The position numbers and the translations under genes are program-made. Below are positions 39,271-48,683 of a stretch of DNA of 64,000 bases, piece after piece. Position 1 is the first letter of the stretch. Every line of letters starts with the position of its first letter. The notes beneath the pieces were generated by a model. It did no database searches, was not told where the DNA came from, and saw nothing but the letters and a program-made list of their open reading frames with translations. The stretch comes from Streptococcus mitis B6 (GTDB taxonomy: Bacteria > Bacillota > Bacilli > Lactobacillales > Streptococcaceae), in the NCBI RefSeq assembly GCF_000027165.1, contig NC_013853.1:1736001-1800000 (forward strand). The letters are read 5' to 3'.

Positions 39271-40818
39271 CTAGTCTACACGATATAAGAATTGCTCTGG
39301 ATCACCATGTAGCGGAAATGAAGCATGGAAGATGATTCGATCTTTACTAATATCCGAAGCATCCGTGACCACCTTACCCATAGATGTCCCATCAGGTATT
39401 CTAACACCTGCTGGTACGAACTTTATAAAGACTCCAAAATCTTTGGCCGAATAGCGAGCTATCAACAAACCATTTACCAATTCTGATTCTGTAAGGTCAA
39501 CTTTAAATCCCTCTGGCGCTATCAAGCCATCTTTACTAAAGACTAAGTCTTCTCCTCCGTGACCATTACTCCATCTTCCTTCAATACTAGAAAAATCTCC
39601 ATTTTTTATGGCATTTATATCCATTTTCCCAGAAGCAGTTTTGCTAGTTGAAGATGCTGTTGCAACAAATTTTTCTGTTACAGATTTCCAAGTCAGACTA
39701 GATAGATTCATTCGAGCACCTGGACTGACTTCATCCTCTGTCTTAGCTTCTTTAACCTTCTCTAGTTTGTCCCCACTACTATTCAACTTCCAAATGGTAT
39801 GAATGGTCTGTGGGTCTCCTGCGAACGGATTCCACTGGGTATAAAGCTTCCCATCTTCTAGTAGATAGGCCTTAAAGCGTGTTCCAAGCATCTGCATTTT
39901 ATTTTCAGCATTGGTGAGACGAATAACTTTCTGATCTTTGAGTGTAAAAATATCTAAAATCTCACTACCATTTTTCGAAGAGACAATCAATTCATCAATA
40001 CCATTTTTATCCATATCAACCATTGCATAGGTAAAGGCTTGACTGCGTTCTGCCATCCCTGCATAGATATTAGCGGTTATATTGATAGTATCCTTAACTT
40101 CTGATTTATGGTCTAGAAGAAATTCATAATCCTTCAAAATGCTATTATAAGGACTATAATCTACACTTGGTTTCCCCTTATCTGCACTTGCCCCTCCAGG
40201 AATCTTATCTGAAACAGACTTCCAACTTAGAGTCTCCAGAGAAATGGGAGAACCGACCCCAAGATCTGCAAGTTCTTGAGCTTCCTTAGCTTTTACCAAA
40301 GACTGTCCATCTTCACTAAATTGATAGTGGGCATAGATGTGACTCGTTGCTGTACCAGCCCCACGATAGAGTAGGGAATTGTCTGGCAAGATACCGACTG
40401 TCATTCTCTCACCAATCTGGTCTAAACGATTTTCTTGATTGGTCAGGCGGATCACCTTTCCATCTTTCAAAGTACGGATATCCAGCAAACTCTTCCCACC
40501 ACTCTTCATTTCAAGAGCAATCAAGAGTTCATCCACTCCGTCGTTATTCAAATCTGTCTTGTGGTAAACTACATCTGTGTAAAATCCTTGAGAAGACTTC
40601 ACTTGACTAGCCAGAGGATTGACCTCCATACCGGTCGTCAAGGTGCCTTTTGCTACTTTTTCATAGTCATCGAGAACCTTGTTATATTGGCTGTAATCTA
40701 TCTCTGGACTTGCTACTTCCTCGGATACTGGTTCAATAGTTTTGTTCCAAGGTAGATACTGACACCCTCCTAGAACTAGTGTCAGTGAAAGTGTTGTAGC
40801 TAATAATAACTTTTTCAT
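39271..40818 (-). CDS. Lipoprotein with duplicated VCBS/EF-hand-like repeats
   Basis: 515 residues. Signal peptide with lipobox LVLGGC (Cys 19). Two similar domains of about 190 residues follow, each starting DYSxYN and carrying a calcium-loop-like segment (KTDLNNDGVDELLIAL near 90; MVDMDKNGIDELIVSS near 270), repeated ILDIFTLKDxKVIRLTN lines and a LSSLTWKSV end. The last ~120 residues form a separate DUF6287-like domain. Exported and lipid-anchored; substrate or partner unknown. Confidence 0.8.
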   Translation of the reverse strand: MKKLLLATTLSLTLVLGGCQYLPWNKTIEPVSEEVASPEIDYSQYNKVLDDYEKVAKGTLTTGMEVNPLASQVKSSQGFYTDVVYHKTDLNNDGVDELLIALEMKSGGKSLLDIRTLKDGKVIRLTNQENRLDQIGERMTVGILPDNSLLYRGAGTATSHIYAHYQFSEDGQSLVKAKEAQELADLGVGSPISLETLSWKSVSDKIPGGASADKGKPSVDYSPYNSILKDYEFLLDHKSEVKDTINITANIYAGMAERSQAFTYAMVDMDKNGIDELIVSSKNGSEILDIFTLKDQKVIRLTNAENKMQMLGTRFKAYLLEDGKLYTQWNPFAGDPQTIHTIWKLNSSGDKLEKVKEAKTEDEVSPGARMNLSSLTWKSVTEKFVATASSTSKTASGKMDINAIKNGDFSSIEGRWSNGHGGEDLVFSKDGLIAPEGFKVDLTESELVNGLLIARYSAKDFGVFIKFVPAGVRIPDGTSMGKVVTDASDISKDRIIFHASFPLHGDPEQFLYRVD

Positions 40819-40834
40819 ATTACTCCCTTATCTA

Positions 40835-40870
40835 AGCGAAAGGAATCAGCATGTGCCAATTCCTTTCGCT
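40835..40870. repeat. Inverted repeat between lipoprotein and choline-binding genes
   Basis: AGCGAAAGGAAT and ATTCCTTTCGCT around a 12-base loop, then ATTTTTAC on the plus strand. The T tail faces the wrong way for the minus-strand genes on both sides, so its role is uncertain. Confidence 0.5.
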
Positions 40871-40953
40871 ATTTTTACTGTATCAAAATGTTGCCTATAA
40901 ACAAATTATTTTCCGTTTCAATTTATTATAGGCAACTCTAACAAGCTATCGTT

Positions 40954-41970
40954 CTATTTCACCCACTTACCAGAGCCATCTACTGTGTAGCCATCTGGGG
41001 TACGTTCGTTAACCGCCATCTTACCATTTGACTTGAGATAGTAATCGCCTACCCATGTGTTACGAGCATAACTACCTTCTGATGTTAAGTAATAGTAAGA
41101 GCTATAGCTACTATCATAGATCCACTCACTCTTAGCCATTTTACCATCTGATTTGAGGTAGTAGCTTCCAGCCCAAGCATTACGCGCATAGCTACCCTCT
41201 GCTGTCAAGTAATAGTATGATTGATAGTTATTGTCATAAATCCACTCGCTCTTAGCCATATAACCACCTGATTTAAGATAGTAGTTGCCTGACCAAGCAT
41301 TTTGAACATAATTTCCTGAAGCATTTAGGTAGAAGTAAGAATTGTACTGAACATCAAACACCCATTGATTGACCACTTTCACACCAGCTTTGTAGTATGA
41401 AGAACCTGACCAGCCAGTCTGACCTGAGTTAGAGTTAGCAGATTGTTTTGGAGTTTCAGTTGCTGTTGGTTTTTCCGTTTCTTTAGGAGTTGAAGAGTCT
41501 AGAGGATTGACATATTTTCCATCTTTAACGGTAAATATTACTGATTTACCACTAAACTTATGCAAGGTATCTCCTTCTTTACTTTCTCCATGAAATTGTA
41601 AGTAATATTCACCATCTGGAACATTTGCAAAATTAGTCCAATCTTGCTTTGTAATCGGAACAGATGATTTATCAAATCCTTGATTGAAAGTATCTTTTCT
41701 AGGGATTTGACCTGTCTTTGCATTTACAATATCTGCATATATATATACAGAATATTTTACAGGTACATTTTCAACAGTCATATCCACATAAATACTTTTA
41801 TTTTCTGCACCTGGTGTAATTTTATAGTCCACCTTATGATTTTCAATTTTGGTAATTTCTGCATGCACTGTTTGCGCTGAAAAAGGTAGAACTCCTGCTG
41901 TGTCAATAGTTGACAATACTCCGACTGTTGAAAGTGCCAAAGCACATACTAATAATTTCTTTTTGTTCAT
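40954..41970 (-). CDS. Choline-binding surface protein (N-terminal beta domain)
   Basis: About 338 residues. Signal peptide MNKKKLLVCALALSTVGVLS... to VHAE. Then a ~115-residue beta domain (VDYKITPGAENKSIYVDM ... GKSVIFTVKDGKYV), a Pro/Thr/Ser linker, and a run of choline-binding repeats with the pattern WSGxYYLKSxGxMAKSEWIYD. Anchors non-covalently to phosphocholine on teichoic acids. Two ATGs lie close; 41970 is better spaced from AAGGA than 41979. Downstream of the second choline-binding gene with a 58-bp gap, so co-transcribed. Its beta domain is related to the C-terminal domain of that neighbour. Confidence 0.88.
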   Translation of the reverse strand: MNKKKLLVCALALSTVGVLSTIDTAGVLPFSAQTVHAEITKIENHKVDYKITPGAENKSIYVDMTVENVPVKYSVYIYADIVNAKTGQIPRKDTFNQGFDKSSVPITKQDWTNFANVPDGEYYLQFHGESKEGDTLHKFSGKSVIFTVKDGKYVNPLDSSTPKETEKPTATETPKQSANSNSGQTGWSGSSYYKAGVKVVNQWVFDVQYNSYFYLNASGNYVQNAWSGNYYLKSGGYMAKSEWIYDNNYQSYYYLTAEGSYARNAWAGSYYLKSDGKMAKSEWIYDSSYSSYYYLTSEGSYARNTWVGDYYLKSNGKMAVNERTPDGYTVDGSGKWVK

Positions 41971-42028
41971 GTTATTCATTTCCTTTATTTTATTTTTAAT
42001 ATTTATTTGTTTAAAACCTAACATTCAT

Positions 42029-43243
42029 TTATCCGACAAAACGATGATTCTTTACACGAAAGACAACCGATTGTCCATCGTATACCTTGCCATCTTGTCC
42101 TTTTCCTTTGATAACAAAGCGATAACTTCCATCTGGAGTTGCACTAAAGAAGTGACGAGTTTGAAAAGCACGTAAACTTGGATTGTAGGTCACAGTAAAC
42201 TGAGTTTGTGTAGAAACTGAACCTGTATTTGCATCAACTAAGGCAAAATCATAGGCTACTTGATAAGATGAGGATGGAGTGCTAGGTAGAGCGATATCGA
42301 TATAAGTCATAGCATCATTAACATGGTAAAGGCTTATTCCTAATGATGTTGCTTGTGAACTGCTTGCTGTATGAGTTCCCTCAGAACTAATCCACTTGCC
42401 TGAGCCATCAACTTGATAACCATCTGGTGTACGCTCATTCACTGCCATCTTACCATTTGACTTAAGATAATAATCACCTACCCAAGTACCATGAGCATAA
42501 CTACCTTCTGAGGTTAAGTAATAGTAAGAACTGTAGTTACTGTCATAAATCCACTCACCTTTAGCCATCTTACCGTTTGACTTGAGATAATAGTTGCCTA
42601 CCCAAGTGTTGCGGGCATAGTAGCCATCTGAGGTTAAGTAATAATAAGCTCCATAGCTCTTATCATAAATCCACTCACTCTTAGCCATGTATCCACCTGA
42701 CTTAAGATAGTAATCACCCTCCCATGCATTTTGAACATAATTACCTGAAGCATCTAGGTAGAAGTAGGAATTATAGTTCTTATCGAAAATCCACTTACTG
42801 GTAACTTTAGTACCATTTTGGTAGTAGGACGAACCTGACCAGCCAGATGGAACTGTAGATTTTGGAATTGGAGTTGGATCTGGGGTTGGTTTTTTATCCG
42901 TCAGCTTCTTAATAGCCTCTTTAAACTCTTCTACAGTCCCCTTCCACTCTATGTAATTGGCACCAGACTTATTCTCAAGAGCTATATAATTACGAGCAGA
43001 TTCTTCGAAATAAGATAATTCTGGAGTGGTTTTTGTGGCCCAAATAATGGGACGATTAGCAGTTCCCTTCCAATTTTTAAATACTTCTGAACCCTTCAGA
43101 ACAAGAATATAATATTTTGCAGCTGTAGTCAGCGTTTGTTCATCCGCTCTAACTGTTGATACAAAGAAAGGATTTGTATCACTTGTTGTAGTAGCAAGAC
43201 CCACTGCTAAAACAGCAGAAGCGAGTAAAATGTATTTTTTCAT
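42029..43243 (-). CDS. Choline-binding surface protein (C-terminal beta domain)
   Basis: 404 residues from the ATG at 43243. Signal peptide, a ~95-residue unknown N-terminal domain (KYYILVLKGSEVFKNWKG...), a Pro-rich linker (TPDPTPIPK), choline-binding repeats from GWSGSSYYQNG to DGSGKW, and then an extra ~105-residue beta domain (ISLYHVNDAMTYIDIALP ... GQSVVFRVKNHRFVG). A C-terminal domain after the choline-binding repeats is uncommon. The 96-bp leader before it is nearly the same as the one before the Hsp70-type operon. Confidence 0.88.
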   Translation of the reverse strand: MKKYILLASAVLAVGLATTTSDTNPFFVSTVRADEQTLTTAAKYYILVLKGSEVFKNWKGTANRPIIWATKTTPELSYFEESARNYIALENKSGANYIEWKGTVEEFKEAIKKLTDKKPTPDPTPIPKSTVPSGWSGSSYYQNGTKVTSKWIFDKNYNSYFYLDASGNYVQNAWEGDYYLKSGGYMAKSEWIYDKSYGAYYYLTSDGYYARNTWVGNYYLKSNGKMAKGEWIYDSNYSSYYYLTSEGSYAHGTWVGDYYLKSNGKMAVNERTPDGYQVDGSGKWISSEGTHTASSSQATSLGISLYHVNDAMTYIDIALPSTPSSSYQVAYDFALVDANTGSVSTQTQFTVTYNPSLRAFQTRHFFSATPDGSYRFVIKGKGQDGKVYDGQSVVFRVKNHRFVG

Positions 43244-43336
43244 CAAAAATCTCCTTTATATTTTTATTGTTTACGGTTACAGTATGGTATGGATTTTACC
43301 ATATTGACGAAAAGAGTATTTATGTTTACCTTTATT
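43244..43336 (-). promoter_or_regulatory. Shared leader/promoter, copy A (choline-binding operon)
   Basis: Aligns without gaps with 49212-49304. Conserved blocks on the minus strand: AATAAAGGTAAACATAAATA, CTCTTTTCGT, then CATACTGTAACCGTAAACAA and AAAGGAG. CATACT may be the -10. No good -35 is present, so the conserved upstream block is a likely activator site. Confidence 0.7.
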
Positions 43337-43414
43337 TGATTTCCAGACTAACTTTTTATGAAAGGGAAGCTAGACTTAGGCTTTCTCATATTAAAGTAAA
43401 GATTTTCTATTTTA

Positions 43415-44194
43415 TCATTTCCACCTACTCGTCAAATATGCATTTTCTCCTATTGTCCAGTTTTGATCATAAGGATCTACTGACCATTTTGTTGCCAGCA
43501 AAAAAAATGGAAACTTACTATAACCAATTTGAGCTTCTACTAGATTTGTGGTTGTGTTGTACCTTCTATCTCGTTTCCACTTACCAATTTTTTGACTTCT
43601 ATTCCTATTCCAGATAAAAAGTTCCTCTGGCAGTGCATAAATTCTACCGTCATGAGAACTCCCTCTCATTACAGGATAAAGGTAGTGATGCAACTGATAT
43701 TCACATCGCTTATTTAATAGCCAATATCCTAAAATCATATAGAAGGGATTTATCTTTTCAAGAGGTAAGATAATTGGCAAAAGTAAAGCATTACTCACAT
43801 CCACTGGTTTTATAAGATACATTAACCATAACAATAGTGATGAAAAATAAACCATAAATGTATGTAGTGGTATTCTATTCAAAACAATCATATAGAATTT
43901 GTAATTCTTTATCTGTATCAAACAGCGTCTTACATTAATACTACCCACAATTATTTTATATAGAAAAATCACACAGAAGATAGGTAAAAAAATATATACA
44001 AAAATTAAGAAAGATGTTAAAACGATAAACTCAGCTATTCCAATAACAGCTGGATATTGAACTTTATATGTTTCAAAATCCTTTAATACAATGAACCATG
44101 GAGCGATAAAATACAAGCACGAGAATATTAGTAAAGCAATTTTTAAATAGAAAATATTCAAGAATTGACTTAATTTTAAAATGTTTGTTCTCAT
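43415..44194 (-). CDS. Multi-pass membrane protein of unknown family
   Basis: About 259 residues from the ATG at 44194 (frame open to 44218). Four or more hydrophobic segments in the first 170 residues, then a polar Arg/Tyr-rich tail with YALPEELFIWNRNRSQKIG. No known motif. It lies between the NERD gene (258 bp upstream, a gap with no gene or clear terminator) and the choline-binding operon, all minus strand, so it may be the last member of the Hsp70-type operon. Confidence 0.55.
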   Translation of the reverse strand: MRTNILKLSQFLNIFYLKIALLIFSCLYFIAPWFIVLKDFETYKVQYPAVIGIAEFIVLTSFLIFVYIFLPIFCVIFLYKIIVGSINVRRCLIQIKNYKFYMIVLNRIPLHTFMVYFSSLLLWLMYLIKPVDVSNALLLPIILPLEKINPFYMILGYWLLNKRCEYQLHHYLYPVMRGSSHDGRIYALPEELFIWNRNRSQKIGKWKRDRRYNTTTNLVEAQIGYSKFPFFLLATKWSVDPYDQNWTIGENAYLTSRWK

Positions 44195-44452
44195 ATAACT
44201 TCCTGCTCTCCTATCCATTCAATTTATCATTTCTTAAAACCATGACAATCTTCAAGCAGCCCCCCTATATTTGTTTAATAATTTGTAGGTAAATATTAAT
44301 TAAAATAATTTCTAATACTTACTTCTACTTCCTCAGAAATATTTTACTGGATTGTATAAGTTCTAGTAAATTCAATTCGGCTCATATTATTCTTGAAATA
44401 TAACTCATATAAAAAATCTATCACATCAAATACTTTACTATTTTTACATAAT

Positions 44453-45274
44453 TTAGCGTTTCAAAAGCAAATTAAATGTCTGCCGAATCATCTGTCCACC
44501 AATTGTATCCCTAAACTTATCCTCCCTAGATAACTCATCTAACATCTCTTCTAGACTAACAGCCTTAATCTGACCTGGCCAAAAGACATTATCCAATCTA
44601 CCTGCACCCTTATAGGTAGGCATCAAGACAACACGTGTTTCCAAGCAATAATATTTTAATAAATTTGCAAATTTATGGGAAAAGCTTTCTTCTGCATAAG
44701 ACATGTTAGGGGACATTTTTTTAGGTCTACCTATTTGAGCTCCTGTAGCACTATCTATAGTGTACAATAAACCATCCGCTTCTCTATAAATCACATTTCC
44801 TGAAGCATAAAATTTTAAATCTACTAACCAAATTGTAGATCCAGAAACAATAACACAATCAATATCTGCATCTACCCTTTCATCTTCTAAATTGAGATTA
44901 TGAACAGACCAAAAGGTAACTAATTTTTCTAAAAGTCCTTGTTTTTGTAATGCTTTCGCAAAATTAATTTCACCCTCTTGACCAAGATTAACTGCAGATT
45001 CATCGAATCCTGATTTATTCAATCCTTTTCCAGGTTCTCCAAACATCAATTCATGCTGATAAAGTTGATAATTCTTAAGCTTTTGTGGTTCAAATCCTGT
45101 CATTTTACCATTATGAGTTGCCTTTGAAATACTGGGAAGTTCACTGTGTTTGGGTGTGGAAAGAGTAGGTGGTTCTGGAGAAATCTTAGCATTTTGTCTT
45201 CTGCCCCAAAGAAATCCTAATATAAAATATAGTATATTTCTGCGATGCTTAAAAAAGCGCAACAATTTCTCCAC
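44453..45274 (-). CDS. NERD (nuclease-related domain) protein
   Basis: 273 residues. One N-terminal hydrophobic stretch (ILYFILGFLWG), a linker, then a NERD domain from about 100: LGQEGEINFAKAL, DADIDCVIVSGSTIWLVDLKFY with the Asp...Asp-x-Lys arrangement of the nuclease fold, and later SFSHKFANLLKYY. NERD domains resemble the Holliday-junction-resolvase fold and occur with Hsp70, kinases and helicases. Fifth gene of the operon, 15 bp after the GrpE-like gene. Nuclease activity is inferred, not shown. Confidence 0.78.
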   Translation of the reverse strand: MEKLLRFFKHRRNILYFILGFLWGRRQNAKISPEPPTLSTPKHSELPSISKATHNGKMTGFEPQKLKNYQLYQHELMFGEPGKGLNKSGFDESAVNLGQEGEINFAKALQKQGLLEKLVTFWSVHNLNLEDERVDADIDCVIVSGSTIWLVDLKFYASGNVIYREADGLLYTIDSATGAQIGRPKKMSPNMSYAEESFSHKFANLLKYYCLETRVVLMPTYKGAGRLDNVFWPGQIKAVSLEEMLDELSREDKFRDTIGGQMIRQTFNLLLKR

Positions 45275-45289
45275 CTCCTAAAAAATACC

Positions 45290-45748
45290 TTATTTAGCAA
45301 TAGTCACTTTACTTGGTCTAAGAACCCTGTTATTTAACAAATATCCTTTTTGCAATACTTCAACAATATTATTTTCACTTTGTTCATCAGTAACTGCTAC
45401 TGTATTAACAACCTCATGCATACTTGGGTCAATCATTCCACTATTATCAATAACTTGTAATCCATTCAATGAAAGAATTTGCAACAGTTCTTCAGCAATT
45501 GAAGTAAGCAAATCTGATTTTTCTTCAGATGATTCAATACGATCAATAACTTGAAGAATCTGTTTCATAAATGGAGCAAATTTCTCACCCTTATCTAAAT
45601 CCTGTCTATAGATTAAATACTGCTTCAGTTCTTCAATCAGACTATTTTTTGCTTTATCTTCCAATAAACGGCGTGTAATTAAAGATTCGATATCTTCAAC
45701 TTTATCTACGATATACGAAACTTTTTCATGCAATACTTCTTCACTCAT
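45290..45748 (-). CDS. GrpE-like nucleotide exchange factor
   Basis: 152 residues with the GrpE plan: N-terminal helix, then a C-terminal beta part (VVNTVAVTDEQSENNIVEVLQKGYLLNNRVLRPSKVTIAK), the segment that contacts Hsp70 ATPase domains. It should exchange nucleotide for the Hsp70 two genes upstream. It is unlike a housekeeping grpE in location (no hrcA-dnaK-dnaJ) and is shorter. Confidence 0.82.
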   Translation of the reverse strand: MSEEVLHEKVSYIVDKVEDIESLITRRLLEDKAKNSLIEELKQYLIYRQDLDKGEKFAPFMKQILQVIDRIESSEEKSDLLTSIAEELLQILSLNGLQVIDNSGMIDPSMHEVVNTVAVTDEQSENNIVEVLQKGYLLNNRVLRPSKVTIAK

Positions 45749-45755
45749 AAAAACT

Positions 45756-47123
45756 TTATCCTTTCTTTCTTCTATTTATTTGCCATCCTTTAGGGTAATT
45801 GTAATACAAGACAATATTTGATAACAATGCCAAACTTAATGCGTTACTAATCCAAAAGATATTTACAAACTTATCAAAGAAACCACTCAAAAACCAATTG
45901 GCTGCAAAAACTAAGATGAACATGAGACATCCCATACCTTGTGAATGGCGTGTTGTGGCATAATTGATATAATTTTTATTTTCAATAAATTCATTGTAAA
46001 AATCATTATCTATAATTTTATTTTCAATCCCTAAACTTTGTGCCTTGGCCAAGTAAGCTTCTGCAATTCGAACACGCGCCTTATTATCTAGAACTGCTTC
46101 ATTCTCATATTTTGTTCGATCAATATATTTTCTAAAGAAAGCCTCAACGTCTGTATCAGGTGCTTTTTTCATACGCTCTATCGTGATATCTAATAGTAAC
46201 TTAAAATATACTTGCTGGAAATCTTTATTGTTACCATAGCGTTCGTTTAAGGTATCTAAATAATTCTCACACTCATCTTCAGATTTCAAAAATAGAATAC
46301 CTGCATAGTGTAGTTTATGCTCTAGTGAATCTGAAACATCTACTAATTTTCTTGCAAAATTATAGGCTTCCTCATTATCTCCAATTTCTCTATAAGAGCA
46401 TGATAAAAGGTAATAAATATATTCTTCATTATTTTTATTTTCTTCTAAATAATGATCATACAGATATCGAACATCTTTTACTGCCTGTTTATACTGATCA
46501 AATAAAAATAGTGATCTCCCCTTTTTCAAAAGATAAAAGGAATTATTAGATAGTTCAAAAGCTTCCTGATAATACTGAATTGCAAACTTTTGCTGATTCT
46601 TTTCACAATAAACATCACCTAACAAGGATAAGATATCTGCATTTTTAGGTCTCAACCTATTAGCTTCACTGATAGCTAATTCTGCATCCGATAACTTTCT
46701 ATCTTCAAGGCTAATCATAGCCTTGAAATACCAAACATCCGCATCATTTCGATTTATTTTTAAGGCTTCTTCGATGTAGGAATAAGCTAATGATTTCTTT
46801 CCTGAATAGAAGGCCTGCCTAGCTGAATCAAGATAGCTTGAATTTGAATGATTAGTTGGAGTCGAATCAGGGACTCCTTCAGAACTTTGTTTAGAAACTT
46901 CTAATTCCCTATCATATTTTTGTCTGGTTTCTTCACTTTCAAATACTTTTTCTGCCTGTGCAATGACTTCCATCTTTCTCTCAGCCATTGATCTTTGAAC
47001 AATATTTGGTGAACCTGTCAACTGGCGATAGCGTCTTCTATTTGACTTGATACTTTTTTTAACATCATCTAATGAACTTGTTTCTGAAATCCCTAACTCT
47101 TCATAATAGTTTATGACCGACAT
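45756..47123 (-). CDS. J-like TPR membrane protein lacking the HPD motif
   Basis: 455 residues. Residues 1-75 have the J-domain outline (NYYEELGISETSSLDDVKKSI, then a final helix VFESEETRQKYDREL), but the invariant HPD is replaced by TGSPN. TPR-like helical repeats fill about 100-370 (GKKSLAYSYIEEALKINRND; RPKNADILSLLGDVYCEKNQ). Two hydrophobic segments near 395-440 place the C-terminus in the membrane. 12 bp after the Hsp70 gene. Likely a scaffold that ties the Hsp70 to the membrane rather than a classical ATPase stimulator. Confidence 0.78.
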   Translation of the reverse strand: MSVINYYEELGISETSSLDDVKKSIKSNRRRYRQLTGSPNIVQRSMAERKMEVIAQAEKVFESEETRQKYDRELEVSKQSSEGVPDSTPTNHSNSSYLDSARQAFYSGKKSLAYSYIEEALKINRNDADVWYFKAMISLEDRKLSDAELAISEANRLRPKNADILSLLGDVYCEKNQQKFAIQYYQEAFELSNNSFYLLKKGRSLFLFDQYKQAVKDVRYLYDHYLEENKNNEEYIYYLLSCSYREIGDNEEAYNFARKLVDVSDSLEHKLHYAGILFLKSEDECENYLDTLNERYGNNKDFQQVYFKLLLDITIERMKKAPDTDVEAFFRKYIDRTKYENEAVLDNKARVRIAEAYLAKAQSLGIENKIIDNDFYNEFIENKNYINYATTRHSQGMGCLMFILVFAANWFLSGFFDKFVNIFWISNALSLALLSNIVLYYNYPKGWQINRRKKG

Positions 47124-47135
47124 TGTGTTCCTCCC

Positions 47136-48674
47136 CTAATCAATAGTTAAATCTTTTATTTTACGACTAGCTACTTCTACAGCACTTTTATCGAGATTTG
47201 CTTGTCTCTCTACCTCAAAAGTCCCCAACAAGTGATTATCTGAATCATGTACCTCTACAAATACTGTTTGATCGACATCATAATGATAAGTTACCTTCAA
47301 AACCGTTCCTGCTGGCCAGTCACCTGGTAATTTAATGGTGCTCTCTCCTATAACCGTAACAAATTGTGGATCCTCGTCATCCCCTTGAGTAACCTCTACT
47401 AACACATTTTGTTGATTATCTACAACTGTTGAAAAATACTCAGAGTACTTGTTTGGTACCTTGGAATTTTTAGGAATAATAATTGTATTTCTTTTCACAC
47501 CATTCGAAAGAGCCAGAGTTCCTAAAGCTTGAGAAGTGACATCCGAAACAACTAACTTTTCTGCTAATCCACGAACTGTTTCACTAACATCTGCACTTTC
47601 TGATTTATTAGCGATTTCCAATGCTGCCTGAATAGCTGCCCCTTGTGCTACAGCTTCATCTGGATTAATAGAATATACAATCTTCTTCCCAATTTTCTCT
47701 TCCAATTTTCTTTGTACCATTGGCATTCGAGTTGAACCACCTATTAATAGTACTTGGTCTATTTCATCCCATGACATTCCAGATTCTTCAACAACATCAT
47801 CTAACAGCTCCTCTGTACGATTCATTAGACTTTTTGTTGCTTCTTCAAATTCTACACGTGTTATCGGAATTTTATAACTTTTTCCTTTATAGTCGAGAAA
47901 GACATTTGTTTTTTCTACAGTTGTTAGTCCTCTCTTTGTATTCTCTGATTTTTCACGAAGTAAGGCAGTAAAATGTTCATCCGTATAAATATCCTCTGCT
48001 CCCTGTTCTTCCATCTTTTCAGCAATAATCATTGATAAGGCGTTATCAAAATCAAACCCTCCTAGATTACGATCTCCATCGGTGGCAATAACATCAAACT
48101 CGCCATCTTTTATTTTCATTAATGTGACGTCAAAAGTTCCACCACCTAAATCGTATACCAATACTGTCTCATTTTTTTCTGCTGATATACCGTATGCAAG
48201 TGCAGCTGCTGTCGGTTCGTTTAAAACCCGTAAAACATTGAGTCCAGCAATTTCTCCAGCATGTTTCGTTGCTGTTCTACGAGCATCATCAAAATAAGCT
48301 GGAACAGTTATTACAACATCCTCTACCTTGTCACCAAGGGCATTTTCTGCTCCTTCTTTTAATCTTTTTAAAATGATTGCAGAAATTTCTTCTGCTGTAT
48401 AAACAGTATCACTAGGAGAATCAAACTTCCAGTTTGGATTTCCCATTTGTCTTTTGACATACTGTACAACTGCTTCAGGACTACTTGCTGCCAAATTTTT
48501 AGCTTGAATACCAACAAGTGGTTCATCTTTCCCATCAAAATCCTGAAAGAATACAACAGATGGAGTTAAATTTTCACCATCTTGATTCAATAAAATTTGT
48601 GGTTGTCCAGTCTCTGATAATACAGATACTGCTGAATAAGTCGTTCCTAAATCAATTCCAATTGCTTTACTCAT
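47136..48674 (-). CDS. Hsp70-family protein without C-terminal lid
   Basis: 512 residues, about 95 fewer than DnaK. ATPase domain complete: GIDLGTTYSAVSV, VVITVPAYFDDARR, VYDLGGGTFDVTL, LIGGSTRMP. The linker is LVVSDVTSQALG instead of the usual leucine-rich DnaK linker. A beta substrate-binding domain follows and ends at about 500 with only a short helix, so the alpha lid is absent. Second gene of the Rgg-adjacent operon; the housekeeping dnaK must be elsewhere. Confidence 0.9.
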   Translation of the reverse strand: MSKAIGIDLGTTYSAVSVLSETGQPQILLNQDGENLTPSVVFFQDFDGKDEPLVGIQAKNLAASSPEAVVQYVKRQMGNPNWKFDSPSDTVYTAEEISAIILKRLKEGAENALGDKVEDVVITVPAYFDDARRTATKHAGEIAGLNVLRVLNEPTAAALAYGISAEKNETVLVYDLGGGTFDVTLMKIKDGEFDVIATDGDRNLGGFDFDNALSMIIAEKMEEQGAEDIYTDEHFTALLREKSENTKRGLTTVEKTNVFLDYKGKSYKIPITRVEFEEATKSLMNRTEELLDDVVEESGMSWDEIDQVLLIGGSTRMPMVQRKLEEKIGKKIVYSINPDEAVAQGAAIQAALEIANKSESADVSETVRGLAEKLVVSDVTSQALGTLALSNGVKRNTIIIPKNSKVPNKYSEYFSTVVDNQQNVLVEVTQGDDEDPQFVTVIGESTIKLPGDWPAGTVLKVTYHYDVDQTVFVEVHDSDNHLLGTFEVERQANLDKSAVEVASRKIKDLTID

Positions 48675-48683
48675 ATTTCACTC

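Noticed and set aside
42400..42900. Repeated blocks suggestive of a CRISPR-like or satellite array
   Set aside because: They are choline-binding repeats in a coding frame, with no spacer structure. No CRISPR array was seen anywhere in the window.
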